From the NCBI GenBank assembly GCA_014084085.1, contig NPFB01000181.1, positions 78,769-90,297 on the forward strand: a stretch of DNA of 11,529 nucleotides, in the 5' to 3' direction. Origin of the DNA: Hondaea fermentalgiana (Eukaryota; Sar; Bigyra; Thraustochytrida; Thraustochytriidae). Every line of letters starts with the position of its first letter. Positions within the stretch are counted from its first letter, which is position 1. Below, one piece after another: positions 8,248-11,529 of the stretch. The notes below the pieces were generated by a model that saw nothing but the letters and a program-made list of their open reading frames with translations, had not been told where the DNA came from and ran no database searches. Both the position numbers and the translations under genes were made by a program.

Positions 8248-9044
8248 TGCTTGGTCGCGGCGAGCATGGGTCGCTCAAAGAGAGCCGAGCTTTTGCTGGA
8301 TATGATGGAGGCGGGATGCACCGTGGCATGGAGTCTCGCGCGCTGGACCAGTACAGACTCGACTCGATGACAGCCAAGCTCGCACTTGATAAAGATGCAG
8401 TCCACAGAGACATCGTCGGGACAATCGCGTACGAGCGCGCCACATTGGCGCAAGTTCGAGAACATGCCGACGAGCGCAAAAGGAAAGAACGCGCAGTGCT
8501 CGAGAACCAGCTACGAGTGCTGCGCGAAGAAATTGACAAGGAGAGAAAAGCGCGCCGTGCAGCGGACTTGCTCGTCTCGCAGCTGCAGCAACGTCTAGAG
8601 ACCATTGAAGCCAAACATGGCAAACAACGGATTGGGCGAATCGACGCTGACCTTGCATTAAAAAAGGCTCTCGAGAAACACGCGCGAGTTGCAGCTGAGA
8701 AGCGCGAGCTTGTGACTCGCTTTGACAAGCTCTTGCACGCCTACCGCTCTCTTGTTGAGGCGTACATGCAACTCAAGGAAAAGTATACGATTGTCAAGTC
8801 TATCAAACCTCTGACAACTAGCGAAAAAGTTCGCCTTTCCCTTCGCAAGGTCCGCGAGCTCTTCACGCAAGAGGATGAAGACGACCCGGACCGATTACCG
8901 GTGCTCGTAGCTTCAGACAATCCCAAAGCTCGACGTCGTTCTGTCGCGAGGTGTACAACTTGCACGTGCGCTGCCTTTCAGCAGGCCCCGGCATCGGACG
9001 AGTTTTGCGCGTGTGGTCACGATCAGACCTCACATGGTCTTTGA
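8247..9044 (+). CDS. Coiled-coil protein with C-terminal Cys/His cluster, function unknown
   Basis: The frame encodes 265 residues from the first in-frame ATG at 8247; further in-frame Met codons at residues 24, 28 and 41 are alternatives. Residues 1-30 are Gly-rich. Residues about 40-185 are charged and rich in Glu, Lys, Arg, Ala and Leu, and read as a long coiled coil. A short acidic stretch (about 208-215) follows, then a basic RRRS segment. The last 30 residues hold C236-x2-C239-x-C241-x2-F244, then C254-A-C256-G-H258-x4-H263. This spacing looks like a small zinc-binding module of the general C-x-C-x2-F...C-x-CGH-x4-H kind seen as a tail motif in assorted eukaryotic proteins; metal binding is inferred. 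There is no signal peptide or membrane segment. I do not recognise a named family. The gene lies divergent to the sulfotransferase and convergent with the RING gene. Confidence 0.78.
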   Translation: MLGRGEHGSLKESRAFAGYDGGGMHRGMESRALDQYRLDSMTAKLALDKDAVHRDIVGTIAYERATLAQVREHADERKRKERAVLENQLRVLREEIDKERKARRAADLLVSQLQQRLETIEAKHGKQRIGRIDADLALKKALEKHARVAAEKRELVTRFDKLLHAYRSLVEAYMQLKEKYTIVKSIKPLTTSEKVRLSLRKVRELFTQEDEDDPDRLPVLVASDNPKARRRSVARCTTCTCAAFQQAPASDEFCACGHDQTSHGL

Positions 9045-9315
9045 ACTTTTATTTTTGTTGTTATTGTTATTAGACTACCTCCTTTGTGTTCCATTTCGGT
9101 TTTTAGAATTTTCTGTTAAAAAAAGCACTCTTGGTAAGGCACGACTTGCAAATTAATCCTTTTTGTTTCATACATCGCATACAGGCGAAATTGAAGTCCT
9201 CCATGTCTCCTTTGCAACCAAAATGATCATAGTTGTTTCGCGCAGCACCACCTTCTCTGTACACACATCCAGACGGAAATGAGGTCCTCAATTCCGGATT
9301 AAAGGCTATAGGTCC
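9045..9315. other. Convergent 3' spacer between coiled-coil and RING genes
   Basis: The first part is AT-rich, with a T-rich run containing TTATT units at about 9048-9071, as expected for a 3' untranslated region of the plus-strand gene. The right part lies just past the RING gene's stop and contains a direct repeat of the stop-codon segment. On the minus strand, the RING reading frame is open again here from 9315 to a TAA at 9103-9105. No separate gene is called. Confidence 0.55.
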
Positions 9316-9324
9316 TCAATTCCG
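9282..9324. repeat. 15-bp direct repeat spanning the RING gene stop codon
   Basis: AGGTCCTCAATTCCG occurs at 9282-9296 and exactly again at 9310-9324, a 28-base period. The second copy contains the RING gene's stop codon (TCA on the plus strand, TGA when read, at 9316-9318). The first copy is in its 3' flank and is read there in a different frame, because 28 is not a multiple of 3. Confidence 0.85.
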
Positions 9325-10761
9325 AATCGAGCCTTCATTGAGAACCACATTGACGGATGACTCAATACGCGCGCGACACATAGGACACTCGTTGCGTTGG
9401 AGCTGCTTGCGACACGAAGGACAGACGCACAAGTGTCTGCAAGGCATGAAAACGACGGAGCGAGCATGATCCTGACAAATGACGCACTTGACGACATCAG
9501 CCAGCGCGGAGAGCTGATCGTTCATGCGGGTGTCCTTTTCGCGCCGAACCAAACGCGCGGTGTGAAGCAGCGTGGCCATGAGCTGCTGCAGCTCATCGCT
9601 GTCCGCAGTAGAGGCAAGGTCCTGTGCCGAGCTGTGAAAACGAGCAAGTTGTGCATCACAGAGCTTGCTCTCGTCTTGTGTCGCTTGCAAATTATCCATC
9701 AAGCGCGCATCCTCTTTTGCAGCCTTGCGCATCTGAAATTCCCAGGTGCTCCTGGCCAGATCCTCACGACCTTTTTCTTCAGCAAGCTGCTCATCCAGCC
9801 CACGAAGCATTGTTGTACATGCTGCATCCATGCGCTGACGCTGCAAGGCCCACTCGGCTTCAAAGCCTTCGCAGAAGCGCGCGCTCATGTCCTTTACCGC
9901 TGCATTGCGTTCTGCTTCTGCATCCTCGACGAGCTTTGCATCCTGCGCACGAAACTCTTTCTCAGACATGTGCGGCACAGATGGGGCAAGTTTCGCGAGC
10001 GCGTCTCGAGAAACCTCTTCGCGGGACGATGGGTCGGTGCCGTCGACAGGGTCCATACCATCAACATTGTCGCTGTGCGTGTTTTCAAACTCTTCCCTGT
10101 GCGCACTTCCGCCGCCGCTCGTCGTTCGCTTGAGCAAGTCGCGCATGCTGCTACTGCTATGGTTGCTATTGCAGGGGTCACCGAAATCAAAGACAGACAT
10201 GTGGTCCGCTCTTCGACCGCGCCCCTCGAAGTCGCTGTTGCGGCTCCACACAGACTCGATCGAGTCCATCGACACGTCGTGATCAGCAGCGCTCGGCCAC
10301 GTTGACAAGGTCCGCGGTCGCGAGCGGATTTGCTGGGCAAGATTTGCCTCAGAGGAAATGGCAGACTTGATCGCTGACGTTGAGCCGGGCGCAGGTCTCT
10401 TGCGAGCTGTATTGCCTCGTCCAGAGGGCGAAGCAAGCAAATTCCCCCGAAATGAGTTGCGAAGACTGGCCGCCGCGCCCTTTGACGCTCCGCGAACGCT
10501 CTGTAGCCCTCGAATTGGACTGCGCGACGTGCTTCGCACAGGACTTGTCTTGACGAGGTTTCTTCTGCTGCCGATAGTTATTGAGGACGAGCAGCGTGCA
10601 TCTTTGCCACTTGACACCTGCGACGCCGTCGAAGTCTGCGCTAGAGTGTTGATGGACGGAGAATCCGACTTTTGTTGTCTGCTTGTGCTCGGCCCTGCTC
10701 CGCTGCCGTTGCCGCTGCCACTTTGTGCAAGAAGGGCGAGCTTTTGTCCACGACGAGACAT
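9316..10761 (-). CDS. C-terminal C3HC4 RING-finger protein, probable E3 ubiquitin ligase
   Basis: The frame encodes 481 residues without an intron. The start ATG at 10761 sits in a good context (ACC before ATG). Residues 1 to about 250 are low-complexity, rich in Ser, Arg, Gly and Thr, and probably disordered, with several basic Ser-Pro sites that could be phosphorylated. Residues about 253-425 are helical and coiled-coil-like. The C-terminus is a RING of the IAP/MUL1/LRSAM1 style, with ligands Cys426, Cys429, Cys441, His443, Cys447, Cys450, Cys459 and Cys462, ending in CPMCRARI and a short hydrophobic strand. In that class the RING recruits a ubiquitin-loaded E2, and the tail after the last Cys pair often helps dimerisation. 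E3 activity is therefore likely, but the substrate is unknown. The coiled coil probably mediates oligomerisation or substrate contact. There is no membrane segment. Beyond the TGA the same frame remains open for 70 codons. Confidence 0.9.
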   Translation of the reverse strand: MSRRGQKLALLAQSGSGNGSGAGPSTSRQQKSDSPSINTLAQTSTASQVSSGKDARCSSSITIGSRRNLVKTSPVRSTSRSPIRGLQSVRGASKGAAASLRNSFRGNLLASPSGRGNTARKRPAPGSTSAIKSAISSEANLAQQIRSRPRTLSTWPSAADHDVSMDSIESVWSRNSDFEGRGRRADHMSVFDFGDPCNSNHSSSSMRDLLKRTTSGGGSAHREEFENTHSDNVDGMDPVDGTDPSSREEVSRDALAKLAPSVPHMSEKEFRAQDAKLVEDAEAERNAAVKDMSARFCEGFEAEWALQRQRMDAACTTMLRGLDEQLAEEKGREDLARSTWEFQMRKAAKEDARLMDNLQATQDESKLCDAQLARFHSSAQDLASTADSDELQQLMATLLHTARLVRREKDTRMNDQLSALADVVKCVICQDHARSVVFMPCRHLCVCPSCRKQLQRNECPMCRARIESSVNVVLNEGSIRN

Positions 10762-11411
10762 GGTCGGTCCCGGAATGAGGGTGTCGACGGGATGGAGCGA
10801 TCAATGGTGTCGAGGTTGCACAAACAAAGCTGGGACTGCACTCGCCGCCACCGCGCCCACGTCTACGTGTTGCTTTTGCCGGGCGTCGATTGCCCTTTGG
10901 TTCGGACAGGTAACCCCCCAGCCCTCGCGCAGGAGAGAGGACGAGAGAGAGAGAGTCCTCTCGTCGCCGTTTGTTTTCTCGTCGTCGACCAAAGACGGTC
11001 GTTAAGTGCGAAGAACTTCTGGAACCTTTTCTGATTAGTATTGAAGATCATCGATGGGCCAAGTTTGCCTGCCTTGCTGTCTGCGAATGTAGTGCGACTT
11101 TGGACAGTGAATGGTTCTCGTTTGCTTGCGTGCCTGTGCACGTGCGGTTCCCAGCTCGAAAATTAAAGGCTAAAGTTGAAAGCTGAGACAGCAGCTGTGT
11201 GCATATCGACGTAGGGTGCGACGTGTTCTTCTCTTTTAAATTTTCTTTCAATTCAACACAAGTCCCTCGAACAGGAAGAAAGCTACTTGACTCATGGCTT
11301 CAACGCATGACCGAATCAAAATCATGTAATACCTACTACGTACATTTTTTATTTTTGTGAAATTCAACGAACTGTTTGCTACATCATTTTCAGACAAGGC
11401 AGGTTATCGTA
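10762..11411. other. RING gene upstream region and 3' flank of the next minus-strand gene
   Basis: No gene is recognised in these 650 bases. The part next to the RING start (10762-11000) is moderately GC-rich and contains a GA-repeat hairpin (10935-10962). The remainder, especially 11220-11400, is AT-rich with T runs, as expected for the 3' untranslated region of the minus-strand gene ending at 11412. A CACGTG palindrome is at 11139-11144. Since both flanking genes read leftwards, this spacer must hold a terminator/polyadenylation region on its right and the RING promoter on its left. Confidence 0.55.
10935..10962. repeat. Inverted repeat with GA-dinucleotide loop
   Basis: GAGAGGAC (10935-10942) and GTCCTCTC (10955-10962) are perfect 8-base complementary arms around a 12-base (GA)n loop. 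This lies about 175 bases upstream of the RING start. It could form a hairpin or be a GAGA-type factor site, but may be a by-product of the simple repeat. Confidence 0.6.
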
Positions 11412-11529
11412 CTACACCTGATCAAGGAACGATTGCTGGTCAGGCGCGTCGGTGTCCGTAGTAGCCACGTCGCCATCGCCGTCGCCAATGCTCTCACGCG
11501 ATCGTACGGCGACAACTTCCATGCGTCCC
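11412..11529 (-). CDS. Probable C-terminal end of an unidentified gene (partial)
   Basis: Read on the minus strand, the frame runs in from the window edge and gives 38 residues before a TAG at 11412-11414. The segment is rich in Gly-Asp and Thr-Asp pairs and ends SFLDQV. GC-rich sequence changes to AT-rich immediately after the stop, as at the other gene ends here, and this is the main reason to believe it. An alternative frame is also open over the same stretch, so the call is tentative. No family can be recognised from this fragment. Confidence 0.45.
   Translation of the reverse strand, partial: GRMEVVAVRSRESIGDGDGDVATTDTDAPDQQSFLDQV

Noticed and set aside
8266..8370. Alternative +1 frame starting MGRSKRAELLLDMMEAG near the coiled-coil gene start
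   Set aside because: The start looks protein-like, but the frame closes after about 34 codons and would need a frameshift to join the coiled coil. The continuous frame from 8247 is simpler.
9397..10305. 302-codon plus-strand frame antisense to the RING gene
   Set aside because: It is fully antisense to a gene with a clear RING domain and shows no motif of its own.
1..11529. CRISPR array, tRNA/rRNA genes, transposon or viral genes
   Set aside because: I looked for regular spaced repeats, cloverleaf-type sequences, and transposase, reverse transcriptase or capsid motifs, and saw none.

Overview
This is eukaryotic nuclear DNA, probably from a protist. The evidence is long open frames without bacterial ribosome-binding sites, one clear GT-AG intron, very GC-rich promoter regions, AT-rich 3' flanks, and protein types typical of eukaryotes (a DUF4062/NACHT-like/TPR STAND protein, a RING E3 ligase, a PAPS-dependent sulfotransferase). 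Compact, nearly intron-free genes separated by GC-rich spacers full of short repeats fit a thraustochytrid-like stramenopile. That assignment is an inference from style, not from a marker gene.

Layout, left to right. (1) 1-917: gene-free, GC-rich, repeat-bearing upstream region. (2) 918-5549 (+): one large intronless gene for a 1543-residue STAND-type protein. It has a myristoylation-type N-terminus, a DUF4062-like domain, a P-loop NTPase, TPR-like helices and a C-terminal domain resembling N-formylglutamate amidohydrolases. (3) 5749-7415 (-): a two-exon sulfotransferase gene, convergent with the first, with hydrophobic segments between its two PAPS-binding motifs and an acidic tail. (4) 7416-8246: a divergent promoter region with a cluster of CAAGTG/CACTTG elements, a CTGT/CTGG microsatellite and a short upstream ORF that overlaps the next start codon. 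(5) 8247-9044 (+): a 265-residue coiled-coil protein with a small Cys/His cluster at its C-terminus. (6) 9316-10761 (-): a 481-residue RING-finger protein, convergent with the previous gene; an open, Cys-rich frame continues for 70 codons beyond its stop. (7) 10762-11411: the RING gene's upstream region and the 3' flank of the next gene. (8) 11412-11529 (-): the probable C-terminal end of a gene that runs off the window.

The genes alternate in strand (+, -, +, -, -) and nothing suggests an operon or a shared pathway. The most notable item is the large STAND protein. Its architecture recalls nephrocystin-3/TTC41-type proteins and its N-terminus could carry the same lipid signal known for vertebrate nephrocystin-3, but it ends in an apparent amidohydrolase-like domain not usual for that family. 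No tRNA, rRNA, CRISPR array or transposon was recognised.
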